A stretch of DNA of 64,000 bases, taken from NCBI GenBank assembly GCA_037178675.1, contig JAYMGJ010000409.1, forward strand, positions 1 through 64,000. The letters are read 5' to 3'. Every line of letters starts with the position of its first letter. The first letter of the stretch is position 1. A program made the position numbers and the translations under genes. Below are positions 53,684 through 64,000 of this stretch, in pieces. This stretch comes from Scleroderma bovista (taxonomy: Eukaryota > Basidiomycota > Agaricomycetes > Boletales > Sclerodermataceae). Under the pieces are notes generated by a model, which saw only the letters and a list, made by a program, of their open reading frames with translations, ran no database searches and was not told where the DNA came from.

Positions 53684-56197
53684 ATGGCATTCTACATTGT
53701 CGACAACGCTCTAAGGGAAACATGCATAGGCTCGGATAGAATGCGTCTCATCAACGTAAAAGCATTTGTCGAGAGGGAGCGGATGATCAGCGAGGGAGGC
53801 AGAGTGGATCGTCGAAAAAAGGTCCTCGAGTTCCGTGATGAAGATACAGCCTACGCGATCTTATCCCATCGGTGGATCGAGCATGAAGGAGAAACTACCG
53901 AAGTCAACTATGAGGAGATGATCGAGCTTGCGAAGATGGAAAAGGACGACCAGGATGCAGTTCGCCAGCGCCTTGGCTACCAGAAGATCTTGAATACCTG
54001 TGAGCAGGCCAAGAAGGACAAGTTCGATTGGTTGTGGGTGGATACTTGTTGCATCGATAAGGGAAGCAGCGCAGAGCTATCCGAGGCCATCAATTCCATG
54101 TACCGGTGGTATGAAAACGCGAGGGTGTGCTATGCGTACCTCCATGATGTCCTTGGCTCATCCTTTCCCACTGAGAGTGACGGTTTGAAGTATCCCCACT
54201 CGAAAGGCTGGCCGGAGTGGTTCTCGCGTGGATGGACCCTACAGGAGATGATAGCACCTAGCAATCTTCAGTTCTTCAACAGGGATTGGCAACCAATAGG
54301 CGACAAGAAGACGCTTGTACACACCTTAGCAGGTATCACCGGAGTTTCGCAGACCATATTGATGGACGGACTTTCCTCAAACCGTCCTTGTGTTGCTCAA
54401 ATCATGTCATGGGCTGCCAATCGGACGACGACTCGAGTCGAGGATAGAGCTTATTCACTTTTGGGTCTGCTAGACGTGAACATGCCGATGTTATATGGAG
54501 AAGGGAGGCGAGCATTCCAACGTCTGCAGCTGGAGATCATTCGCGTGTCCAATGACCAGAGCATCTTTGCCTGGGATCCTTTCACAGAAATTCGGCGGCC
54601 AGGCAGTATTCTTGCTGACGACCCGAGCTTCTTCCGGGGCTGTGATCAAGTGGAACTGATGGATCACGACGAACTCATCCAATATTTCAAACGCGACATC
54701 CCAGAACAAAAGTTGCCCTCGATCAAGGAAGATCAGTTTGGTGTATTCCCCATCACCAATCGTGGGATTCAAATCTGGCTGCCCCTCCGTCACTGTGTTG
54801 GCTCTAGCTCGGTCTTCGAAGCCTTGCTACCATGCCGCATTGGTTCAAGTGGTTTCCCAATGGCCATAAATTTGGCTTTGTGGAAATCCAATTACTATAG
54901 GTATTTCCCGTCGTTGCAAGGTGATCGTTTTCCTACGGAGGGAACTCTACAGTTTCGCCAAATCTACCTCACATATCAACTCGACATACCGCGTTTCGAC
55001 ACCACATTCGAAATTGATGACAGTGGGATTACTGATACTGGTTTCTCCCACCTCATCACGTTCCCAATCGTCCCAGGAGGGAATAATCTCACTCTAACCA
55101 ACGACGATCCTCTTTGCCTCAAAATTTATTCTGATAATACCTGCCGCTTTGCAGTGGTGTTTGGACAATGCTTTGGCCAGTACTGGATACATCTCACCCA
55201 TGAGATACCTGCCAGGGGACACTGGAAGGACTACGCCTACCATGAATACGAGAAAATGATGGCCAGAGCGCTAGAGCTTGCCCAACCCATGGCTAAGGCG
55301 CGATCCGGAGGTGAAGGCTACGGCCGCGTCTACACTATGAATACCTATCTCCGTGAATCGCCCTGGACTGTGCAGATTTCCTGCATTACATGGGAGAACT
55401 CGAGGAAACGTGGAGTTAAAGTTGACTTATCTGATTATCGTGGTTTCGGTGACGCATCAGGCAAATGGACGGGCTTCGATGTTTGTGTGGGTGGATTGTT
55501 CCTTGTGCACGCGACTATCTCACTCTGTGTAGAGAACCCATGACCCCAATCGTGACATGCGCAGTCTCATGTTACGGGATTGTCCGTGGGGTAGTAGGTA
55601 TGGGCTATGTGTAGATGGGGTCTCCATGGAATTCACACCCGCACCGGAAGGGATAAAGGCGAGTACACATACATCTCATATACGGATTAAGAAGGCTTAC
55701 GAGAGCAGTTGGGGGACTACGGTCATTTTACGGACTCCAAGGACTTCTGTTGCGAAGGGAACATCTTTGCTGACCTCCAGTTCCTTTACCCAGAGCTGGA
55801 CACCACACCGAGACAGCATGAGATACGTGACAAGGATAAGTTCGGTGTTGATGGCAACCACATGGTAACCTGGTCCAGAAACTTGTCTACTTTGGTCGCT
55901 CGAGACAGACCACTTTGCTTGTCACTTCCAAGCAACTCCAATTTCAACTTATTATTGGCCTCTCTCTCTACTGAACTCGCCAACAATTATCTCATTACAA
56001 GGGTCATACAATGTGCTACTGACCATCCTAGTGAATGGCGCAGGCATTTCGATTTCCCTCCAAATTCATATATTCAGTCCAGCTCCACCCAACTATCTCA
56101 TGGATTAGCTTCTGGATTGGATACGGAAACCATAACACCTTTGTGCACCATTGCCAGACCATTAGTTTGGTACCGAGATGATTCTGTGTATGGATAG
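53684..56197 (+). CDS. HET-domain protein with DUF8212-like region; apparent frameshift near the 3' end
   Basis: HET-domain proteins mediate or resemble mediators of heterokaryon incompatibility, an innate-immunity-like cell-death response on non-self fusion. The first frame runs 53684-55543 (619 aa; a start at 53741, MRLINVK, is equally plausible). HET motifs are AYAILSHRW (~57), WLWVDTCCIDK (~117) and SRGWTLQEMIAP (~181). TTRVEDRAYSLLGLLDVNMP (~248) with MLYGEG is the DUF8212-type continuation. At about 55530 the family-like frame shifts by one base (DPNRDMRSLMLRDCPWGSRY, 55541-55658), then a GC-AG intron (55659-55708) leads to LGDYGHFTDSKDFCCEGNIF and a stop at 56197. So the gene is either truncated by an indel or carries a sequence error. 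A target or partner cannot be assigned. Confidence 0.8.
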
Positions 56198-58129
56198 TTA
56201 TTGTGAACATGTACCATGACTGCAGCTGTGCACTGATTCCATACGTGTACCAACAGTTCCGAATTTGCATTGTATTACGGTCAGACTCGTGGTTTGGGGC
56301 CATTTACCAGTTGGGCCACTGCGAAACCCAATGCCCCATGTACTCCAGACTCGCGCTTTGTACAGTTCCCCCAGCCACGGACGCCCCAATCCATGAGCAA
56401 GTCCGTTGTGTGGAATCCATCGCTCATATAAATTGGCTGCATACCCTTATTTGCATTGTTCAACTTTTCTGCAGAAATCGTTACATCCTGCTATGGGTCG
56501 CCTGTTGGAGGCGGTCAGTGCGTATATTGTGGGGAGATGGAAGCATTGTTGTGAGCAAGAGAGACGAGAGCACGTACTACGGTAGGCGTTTGCGAAAAAT
56601 AGTCGTGTCACGTCCACCGCATCCCATCCTTTGTGCATAGCCAGCTGCACACCGCTAGTGAACCAGAAGGGACTGATGGATCACCCAATACCCCGGTTGC
56701 CAAATCCTACCCTGCCTAAACATACGGCAGTGTTGATCTCGTGTATGCCTGTCAGGTTTTTTTATATAATGCTACACATAGCAGTCGTTCCGACACACAA
56801 CGGCAGCGGTTCATACTGGAATAATTCTACCTTGCATAATGGAAATCGTGTATATCAGTAGTTGTTGTATGTTCACTTCTTGCTGTACCTGATGTATGCA
56901 ATTCGCCGGACAGCGGCCCTGGTTAGATGGAATGAACTAAGATTTTTCTGACCACAAGGGCAGCCTACAGGCTAGTCACATTAGATCCACACCGTTGATG
57001 ACCAACCAGTTGCATAAAATGTATCATTCCTCACGCAGAGATTGCATGAGCCGACAGGTACCGAGGGCCACTCACACCTAGTGATCGAATGTTCCAATGA
57101 GGGTCTATAGTGGATCAAGGTAATTTCCGGCAGGCGGAGGTCACCCACTGAAGAAAGCCAAGTTACCCAAGTGTGGTGAGTCACAACCCGATGCAGGTGT
57201 AGCCCGCTAGATCGCACCGAGGCCGCCACTCGGAATCCGTATGATACGAATGAACGTACTTCTGTGTCATAGGCAATGGGGAATCCGGAGACAAACACCA
57301 CTGTAAACAATATTGTCATTATCAGTTACCAACGCAGAACGAACCAGCTACCCCTTGACAAAATATCAAAATAAATGTTGGAATGCTCCAATTAAGTGCG
57401 ATTCTATGACGGCCAGCCCGAGTGTTTTTAGTTGATAGTAATACACCCTGCATCATTTAAGTGACATTGCATATTGAAGCGATCAACTTGATCTATCAAT
57501 GGATAGAAGCAATGTAGTGCTTACCCCCATGAATACATGACCCTGCACTTCCATCGGGCGCAACGGGCAGATTTTGCCAGAACTAACAGTCGTCCTTCTC
57601 GTGTGAGAGGGTTCCCTTGAAGCTTATGAGAAGACATTGGGAGATGGATCGTCCAAGTTCTAAAGGCCGCGGTAGTACAATAGAACATTCCAAGCCGCAG
57701 ATCAGACGATGACGCAAGCAGACGACCTAGTACATGTCCGGTCCCAAGGAACTACTCGGGACACGTATGCCAATGAGTTCACGGCACTCCAAGAAGAGAT
57801 GCGTAGCGTTATTGGAGGCTGGTGCAGTTGCAGTTGCCAGTCGTCGATATTGAGACCAACCCACTATATAATTGCGCTCTGAAAAGTGAGTGACACGGCA
57901 CGCAAACGCAAATTTGAATTTTGCACACTCACGAAATATCGCGACTTAATTACATCGGCCCTGTGTCGATGCAACTTTAGGACTTGAGGGCTTCAAGATC
58001 CCAAAGATAGCATCAACGCCAAGGGGGTACATAGTCTCCGCCAGCAGACCAAGACTCTGAGGAAGTTGTGAATGGGAGGACTGCTCATTCTCATTACGTA
58101 ATTTGTTGGTCTTCCCGTCAACTAACAGA
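56198..58129. other. 1.9-kb intergenic region
   Basis: No recognised gene. A minus-strand frame at 56981-57319 begins with a signal-peptide-like hydrophobic run (MTILFTVVFVSGFPIA) but continues without any recognisable domain. Confidence 0.45.
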
Positions 58130-60233
58130 ATGGCTCTCCCGACGAAAGGACGCGTCATAATCCACACCACAGCTGGAGAATTAGATATCGAACTTTGGTC
58201 CAAAGTATGCTATCTTCCATTGACCATCCGTTGTGGGGTCTGAAGATGTCACACTGCTTAGGAAACCCCCAAAGCCTGCAGGAACTTCATCGCGCTTGCT
58301 CTGGAAGGTCCGTGAATCTATCGCTCTTCTGGTACATTCTTATGGAGTAGTGATAAAAGGATATTATGATGGCGTGAACTTTCATAGGTATGCCACCGTG
58401 CAGAATCCATGTACTGTGCGGGACATACTGACTTGCTACTTTGAGGATCGTGCCAAATTTCCTTGTGCAGACTGGCGACAGGACCGGTACAGGTGCAGGA
58501 GGAGAGTCATTTTACGGAGGTAATCTTGCGGAATATTGGCTGTGCTTGATTACCGACATTTTGAAAGAACCTTTCGAGGATGAAATTCATCCTCGGTTGC
58601 GTTTCACCCACCGAGGGCTTGTTGGGATGGCGAACAGCGGGAAGAAGAACACGAACGACTCTCAGTTCTTCATCACTCTCGGTTGGTAGAATAGATCTGT
58701 ACAATTGCGCGGTATTGACGAAGCCATGGTAGATCGCGCAGACGAGTTGCATGGGAAGCATACGCTCTTTGGAAGGGTGGTCGGCGATACATTATACAGT
58801 ACGTATGTGGTGTGTCGCCCATTATTCTGTTTCTCATGCACTACAGATGCGCTGAAGATTGGCGAGATGGGTGACGCTAACTCTATTATTATGTGCCATT
58901 TTTGTTTCTAACACGATGACTAGAGGTTGATGAAAATGAGCGTCCAATATAGTGTGTCCTTTTCCCCGCAAGTATCCTTGGGCCATTCCTACTCACCCGT
59001 GCCTTGATGACAGCCCTCCAAAGATCCAGTCTATTACCATCGCCGACAATCCGTTCCCAGACATCGTACCGCGTATCACAGCAGCCGAAAAGCGTGCTCA
59101 GCAGCGCGCCCGCGAAGCTTCGCAGAAGGAGCGTGAAGAGGCCGAGCGACGGCGAGGAGCGAAGAAGTAAGTAATTCTCATTCACTGCGATCTTCCATTG
59201 CGGGTGTCACTGGGGCTGATTAGACTCTAGGAATGTAAAACTGCTGAGTTTTGCGGACGACGAGGAAAGCCAGGACACACAACCCATACTGTTCAAAAAG
59301 GAGATAGCGCGGCCCGATTGTGAGTATTGTTACATTCTGATGGCACATGCAACTTAATCAATGCTGTTGTAGTGGTTGATAACCCTTCAGTGTCGTCACT
59401 TCGAATTCCGGATGCACTTCTTCCACCGCCACTACCTAAGAACCCCAGAGACGAAGGACGAGAACAATTGGATTCTGTCCCTGTTTCTGAGGTAATCATC
59501 ATCATACATCATGCATGACTATGCTCATTGATCTGATAGAAGAAAGTAAAGGAGAAGTCAAAGAGGAAGGCAGACATTGAAGTGACCAAGATCCGAGAAC
59601 AGTACGACCAGGAAAAGGCATTTGGCAGGTATAGCTCCCCGTATGAACTCTACCGTGTGCGAGGGCTCATGCAGTTTTCTGCCCAGCGATGCGCGGCGTG
59701 CTGAGATCGAGAAAATGGAGGCAGAAATCCGTCGATTAACGCGTCGCCGTGAAAGCGGCGAGGATAGCGAGCAAGAGGCGGAACGTCAGAAAAAGAAGAA
59801 ACCGAAATCGTACCTGGAAGAGGAGCTTGCCAAGTATGCGAAAGGCCGTGCGTCTCAGAAAAAGGTTAAAGATGGACGGAGGAAAGATGAAGGCGATGTA
59901 CTGGCGGCGCTAAGCAGTTTCAGGGGGATGCTACAGGCGGCAACCCCAATGAACTTGAGTATGGAGGAGCATGCGGGAGATGAGGATGCGAACAAAGAGG
60001 ATGCACAGGAAGCTGGGGAAGGAGATCGTGGAATGGAAGTGGATGACGACCGAGATTTCATGAGCCACGTCTTGCATTTTCCGAAAGACGACGGTGAAGA
60101 AACGAGAAAAGCAGAGCGGGACTATGAGGTGATTGATCCACGGCAGCGGGGTGCCAGAGCACGGGAAGAGGAGAGAGAGCGGAAACGCGTGACAAAAGGT
60201 AAAAATGCTTGGGGACGAGGTTCAAGACGCTAG
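58130..60233 (+). CDS. CWC27: Spliceosome-associated cyclophilin CWC27
   Basis: Cyclophilin-type peptidyl-prolyl isomerase of the activated spliceosome (Bact complex). 483 aa in 13 exons: 58130-58204, 58262-58307, 58360-58387, 58446-58519, 58568-58681, 58733-58798, 58847-58870, 58924-58951, 59014-59166, 59231-59319, 59373-59491, 59540-59628, 59687-60233. All phases agree. The cyclophilin domain (about 1-170) shows GRVIIHTTAGELDIELWSKE, ACRNFIALALEGYYDGVNFH, TGTGAGGES, DSQFFITLDRADELHGKHTL and FGRVVGD. KNVKLLSFADDEE and the terminal DDRDFMSHVLHFP...YEVIDPR block are CWC27-specific. The middle is a charged coiled coil (REQYDQEKAF, MEAEIRRLTRRRES). A short upstream exon encoding a few more residues is possible. 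Intron density is very high, many exons being under 80 nt. Confidence 0.92.
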
Positions 60234-60476
60234 ACTCCTCGGGTTACCACTGGGTGCTGGAACGTGAATGATCTGCCAGTGGCAATCAGACCATCAACGC
60301 TCTACGTTCAGCAATATGTACAGTCCGCACTGCTAGTGGCACCTGTAGGATATTTACTGGCGTTTCTGAGTTAGTTTGATACATATCCCCCTGGTTTGCA
60401 ACAGTTGTCTGAGGCTAGTGACTCACGAAACGCCCTTTTATCGCCGTACGCTGGCATCAAGTACTGATACCTCTTC
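60234..60476. other. Tandem intergenic spacer CWC27-CDC8
   Basis: 243 bases between the CWC27 stop and the CDC8 start. No further feature seen. Confidence 0.5.
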
Positions 60477-61317
60477 ATGACCTCACCCACTCGAGGTGCA
60501 TTCATCGTCATCGAAGGCCTCGACAGGTCCGGGAAAAGCACGCAAGCAGCCATCCTCCACAGCCGCCTGCAGGGTTCCGAGCAATCAGCAAAGGCGGTGC
60601 TACTGAAGTTTCCCGGTTAGCCTGTCCTGTATTTTCTGTTGACCGCGCTCAGACTAGTCCTGTTGTCCCTTGGATGCTGTACTGTAACGGGGTTGCATCG
60701 TCTCCCTCGGCAACTTAATGGCTACGGCGCACAGATCGGACCACAGCGATCGGCAAGATGATCGATGCGTATCTGCGCTCGCAGTCGGAGCTCGACGACC
60801 ATGCCATCCATCTGCTCTTCTCAGCCAACCGATGGGAACTTGCGTATGTCCTCTCGTCGTTGTCTTTCCTCGCTTGCCTCTGACGAAAAAAAAAAGATCG
60901 TCCATCTATGCGCATCTCGCAGCGGGAACGACGGTTATCGCTGATCGATATGCGTTCTCCGGGATAGCGTTTTCTGCGCGTAAAGGTCTTTCGTACGAGT
61001 GGTGTCGCGCTCCAGATGTTGGCCTTCCCGCTCCAGATCTCACCGTGTTCTTGAATGTCGAACCTGAAGTCGCTCGTGCAAGGGGAGGATACGGGGAGGA
61101 GAGGTACGAAAAGGAAGAGGTACAAAGAGGCGTTCGAGCAATGTTCGAGCGTATTGGAGAAGAGATGAATAGAGACGGCCAAGGGAAATGGGTAGTGATC
61201 GATGCCGGCAAGGAGAAAGATCAGGTCGCACTAGATATCTGGCATGTCGTGGAATCATTAGCGGAAGGTGTAGATGCCCCTACAGCAAAACTTTGGGAGA
61301 CGAGCTTATCACCATAA
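60477..61317 (+). CDS. CDC8: Thymidylate kinase
   Basis: Phosphorylates dTMP to dTDP for DNA synthesis. 222 aa (yeast Cdc8: 216) from three exons: 60477-60615, 60735-60843 and 60897-61317. The P-loop is GLDRSGKST at residues 14-22. [20 protein letters not shown] crosses the first intron, with the nucleotide-site Arg in [13 protein letters not shown] and [17 protein letters not shown] (DRY at 99-101) are family signatures, and [20 protein letters not shown] leads into the LID region (GEERYE). The first intron (119 bp) is longer than the local norm, and an A-rich acceptor (A10-G) ends the second. Intact. It is convergent with UBC6, with 265 bases between the stops. Confidence 0.94.
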
Positions 61318-61582
61318 TGAACACATGCAATTTCTATGAACGTTCCGGCTTCTCCACAGGTAAACAACTACAGAATAGATTTGAAGATATCATACGTAGG
61401 ATCAAAGAGTGGACCAGCAACAGGGTAAAAGTTGACAACGCTAGCGAGTGTGATAATGCGAGGAGTTGAGGCGAGAAAAGAAACCACGACTATCGAGACA
61501 AAAAACCTTTGATGTTAAATCAACCAACATGTCCATAGACGTGGAAGTAAATTGAATGTGGAAAGAGCCGACGTGCCAGTCT
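61318..61582. terminator. Convergent 3' region of CDC8 and UBC6
   Basis: 265-base region shared by two convergent genes, presumably containing both polyadenylation sites. AT-rich parts lie at 61500-61560; no single signal can be fixed. Confidence 0.4.
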
Positions 61583-62944
61583 TCAATACGCCGTGGTAAT
61601 CTTGGAGACTATCACCGCAAGGGCAATGAGAACACCCCATCTCCATTTCTCCCAAATGACTTGACGCCAACATGCTGCGTAACCCTGAGGAACCGCAGGT
61701 CGGTTTCCATGGGTCATCGGGTTGTGTGGTTCAGGAACTGCCGGCACAGCGTTCACCGCCAGCTGCAGTGCAGCTCCCGGAGCCTTTCTCAAAATCAGCT
61801 GCGATGTGGGCGTTGTTGAGGTGGATGGCGAGGTGAAAGAACTGACATTTGCAGGTTGTGAGGCTGAGGTGGAGGGAGCTCCTGGTTTACCTCGCTCCCT
61901 CTCGCCCATATTCGGTAAATCTCGGGGCGTGGGAGTGCAATACTGCAGGACAACGAGGCGATGTTGGGGTAAACGCAGTATCACAAAGCAGGAGTACAAA
62001 GAGCGGATCAGCGTAGAAAGATCAACCGACGAGGCCAATCAGTGACGGGATATCATTCGTGCTCAGATAACAATGACTTACATCCGGAAAAGCCTCCCTA
62101 AACCTAGCCTGGCTGATGTTGAAGGAGTGACTCTTCGACGCGAGAGTGCGCTTATGGGTGTCTGAAGAATTCACCGAACCTGTGGTCATTTCGTCGGACA
62201 GCATGAAGGAGAGGAGACCTGTCAAACTGGATCGAGTCAGCATCATAGGATCGGGGGGATTGGTAACCGGCAATTAAAAGTCAATCCATCCCCTGGCCAC
62301 CTCAGCGGAATGTTGATGGTTGCCGACCGGTAACTAAGATTTCACTTACATTGTAGCGACGCTCCAAGCCGGGTTCCACTGGGTGGTAATGGGTTAATAT
62401 TATGTTGCCAACTGGTGATGAACGTAAAACAAAGCTCACAGTGCCGGGGTGGAAATCCGACATGGAAAAACAGATCTTCTTGTCCGGTTGGAACCGTCCG
62501 CTCGGCGTATACATCTTCGATGAAGCGATTTGTAAGTTGGGCATGACAGTGAACAAAGACGCAAACCTTGATGCCCGGGGGTTTAAATGGGTACTCCGCA
62601 GGGAAGAGAAGTACCCCATGGTATTCCCCACCTGCGTATGGTGAATCAGGGGGACCGTGCTGCAACCCGTCCATGGTAAATAGGCCGCTTTTCATCGTTG
62701 ATTGATAAGCTTACGATAAGGTAGTTCCCTAGCAAAAAGAGTCAGGGCTATCGTCGCATGCAACAAAGAGAGAATTTACAGGTGAGAACGTTCTTTTCGT
62801 CGGGAACGGCCCACACGAATGGGGGGGGCTCCCGCTGCATGGTCATGAATTCCTTCGTGAGCTGGAACGGCAGGATGAGTCAAATGGCCTCTACCGGGAA
62901 AAGGGGAAAGGGCGTACACGTTTCTGCGCTGTCTTGCTTGCCAT
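61583..62944 (-). CDS. UBC6: Tail-anchored ubiquitin-conjugating enzyme UBC6 (ERAD)
   Basis: ER-membrane E2 that ubiquitinates misfolded proteins with the Doa10-type ligase in ER-associated degradation. 274 aa from eight exons on the minus strand: 62944-62918, 62861-62780, 62728-62715, 62659-62567, 62514-62440, 62378-62350, 62226-62082 and 61942-61583. Exon 3 is only 14 nt. The UBC fold spans about 5-155: [55 protein letters not shown] (the Ubc6-type TPxGRF replacing HPN), then the catalytic Cys87 in [10 protein letters not shown], the same position as in yeast. [20 protein letters not shown] and SDEMTTGSV follow. A Ser/Pro linker leads to one C-terminal helix ([14 protein letters not shown]) as tail anchor. 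Introns of 123 and 139 bp are longer than average. Confidence 0.93.
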
Positions 62945-63450
62945 GATTACGGATAGGACGAGGAGTAAGGGTGGACGGGCTTGTGGACACTGTGGGTGGA
63001 TGAAGAGTGCAGGGCGCTCGTGGCAGCTGCATAGTATTTATTTGATCTTGTTGTTCACTAAACCCTAACCCTAGTGATTGGGGTTTTTTTCCTCACTCAC
63101 AGCTTGTCTGCATCGCTTCGATGTCCTCCACAACAATTGGGCGCTGTATTCCTTATAGCAGGAAAACCCATGATGCTAATCATTGTATAGAGAAAATTTA
63201 CATCGCGGTGCATTACTACGATGCACAGCTACAAAGGTTCATTGCTAAACACAAACAAGGCTCGGGTAGTTTAGATGGCCGGGCAGTCCATGACGGCGCT
63301 CATCACTGCAGTACAACTGTACAACCAATGGCTTGATAGCTGCGACTGCTTGATTCTGATAAAGAACCCTGTTCAGGGGCTATATTCCCTAAGCTGGTGC
63401 TTGATTAGCAAGTTTTTCCTTGTCGACTTGGCCTTTGGCAACTGCAGGCC
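62945..63450. promoter_or_regulatory. Divergent promoter region UBC6-RSA4
   Basis: 506 bases between the two starts. It contains a telomere-repeat-like box (63058-63072) and, just after it, a T-rich run (GGGGTTTTTTT). Confidence 0.55.
63058..63072. promoter_or_regulatory. Telo-box-like element AAACCCTAACCCTAG
   Basis: Two CCCTAA-type units, about 380 bases before the RSA4 start. AAACCCTAA (telo box) motifs are known from promoters of ribosome-related genes in plants and are bound by Tbf1- or Rap1-type factors in fungi. RSA4 is a ribosome-assembly gene, so a role is plausible but not shown. Confidence 0.45.
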
Positions 63451-64000
63451 ATGGCCGAGGTTATTCCCCCTGTTAAACGACAGAAAGTATATCATGGCAT
63501 CCCAGAACCACCCCAGGAACCTCCAAAACCTTCGCCCAACGTCGTTGTCCAGTTTGTGGATGAGCATGATGACACCCCGATTGCACCTGCAGTCAACCTC
63601 CCGGCAAATGTAGCACGAGAAAGCCTGGAAGCACTGGTCAACCAGCTCCGCACAAAGGTGTGTACGTGCTGTCTCTATATGTCCCGCACCCGTGCGTTAC
63701 GTGTCTACCACACAGGATGACGACGAACATGTGCCATACGCATTCCATGTTTCATTGCCAGAAAATGCTGTAAAACTCAATGCACCTACCCGCATCGTCA
63801 TCTCGAAATCTATCGAAACAGACGTATTGGGTCATCCGTCACAGGCTTTTTCTGAAGAAGACGTCCTCATCGTCAGATGCGCCCCGCAATCGGTGTTTAA
63901 GGTAAGGCCTGCAACACGGTGTTCCAGTACGCTATCCGGTATGTTACATTGGCACAGTGATCGCAGTTGGGCCCTTAGGGATGGCCCTTACTAATATATA
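63451..64000 (+). CDS. RSA4: Ribosome assembly protein RSA4/Notchless, N-terminal part (runs off the window)
   Basis: WD40 protein of late pre-60S assembly; its N-terminal NLE (ubiquitin-like) domain is the handle pulled by the AAA ATPase Rea1/Midasin. Exons in the window: 63451-63657 and 63716-63938; the next intron (donor GTATGT at 63939) continues beyond 64000. About 143 residues are seen. A basic N-terminus (PPVKRQKV) precedes the NLE domain: NVVVQFVDEHDDTPIAPAVN, then LEALVNQLRTKDDDEHVPYA (across the intron) and FKVRPATRCSSTLSG, the usual entry to the first WD40 repeat. The WD40 propeller lies outside the window. An internal AAGGTAAGG at 63899 looks like a donor, but the frame is open and family-like across it. 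Confidence 0.85.

Noticed and set aside
56981..57319. Minus-strand frame with a signal-peptide-like start
   Set aside because: After the hydrophobic start it has no recognisable pattern; a secreted small protein cannot be excluded but is not supported.

Overview
The window is nuclear DNA of a filamentous basidiomycete, most likely an Agaricomycete. Genes carry many 45-70 bp GT-AG introns. The families present include a GATA factor, a Zn2Cys6 factor, DUF6533-type membrane proteins, a HET-domain protein and a ricin-B-like protein, next to housekeeping genes with clear yeast counterparts. Exon models below were joined by hand using splice motifs, reading phase and family resemblance; no search was run.

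Left half (1-28 kb): gene-poor and repeat-rich. After a GATA factor (2571-3718) come about 4.3 kb without a recognisable gene. An array of three short-chain-dehydrogenase copies on the minus strand follows (8013-9570, 11777-13328, and a decayed third at about 16310-17180). The two spacers that separate the copies carry different insertions: a probable solo LTR (9972-10585) and a Helitron/PIF1-type helicase fragment (about 13410-14375). Next are a decaying methyltransferase (18437-19258), an intact 3-ketoacyl-CoA thiolase (19995-21412), about 5.5 kb without a recognised gene, and a Zn2Cys6 regulator (26949-28251).

Middle (28.7-47.4 kb): a membrane-anchored protein of unknown function (28724-30273), a 737-bp non-autonomous TIR element flanked by TA (30564-31300), a large Ser-rich protein (31712-34168), TYR1 prephenate dehydrogenase (35346-37019), a MITE-like element (37102-37919), and a 1.55-kb TIR element with 10-bp direct repeats (38383-39934) that seems to have an empty-site relative nearby. 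A tandem array of DUF6533-like multi-pass membrane genes follows: a 3' remnant, a 340-aa gene and a 466-aa gene. The two full genes share an 8-nt and a 17-nt microexon.

Right half (47.7-64 kb): gene-dense. It holds a ricin-B-like protein with a repetitive basic tail, MMS2 (ubiquitin E2 variant) divergent from HSE1 (ESCRT-0 STAM homologue), a HET-domain gene with an apparent frameshift, CWC27 (spliceosomal cyclophilin), CDC8 (dTMP kinase) convergent with UBC6 (tail-anchored E2), and the 5' part of RSA4/Notchless. Three ubiquitin-linked genes (MMS2, HSE1, UBC6) lie within 14 kb. This may be chance synteny.
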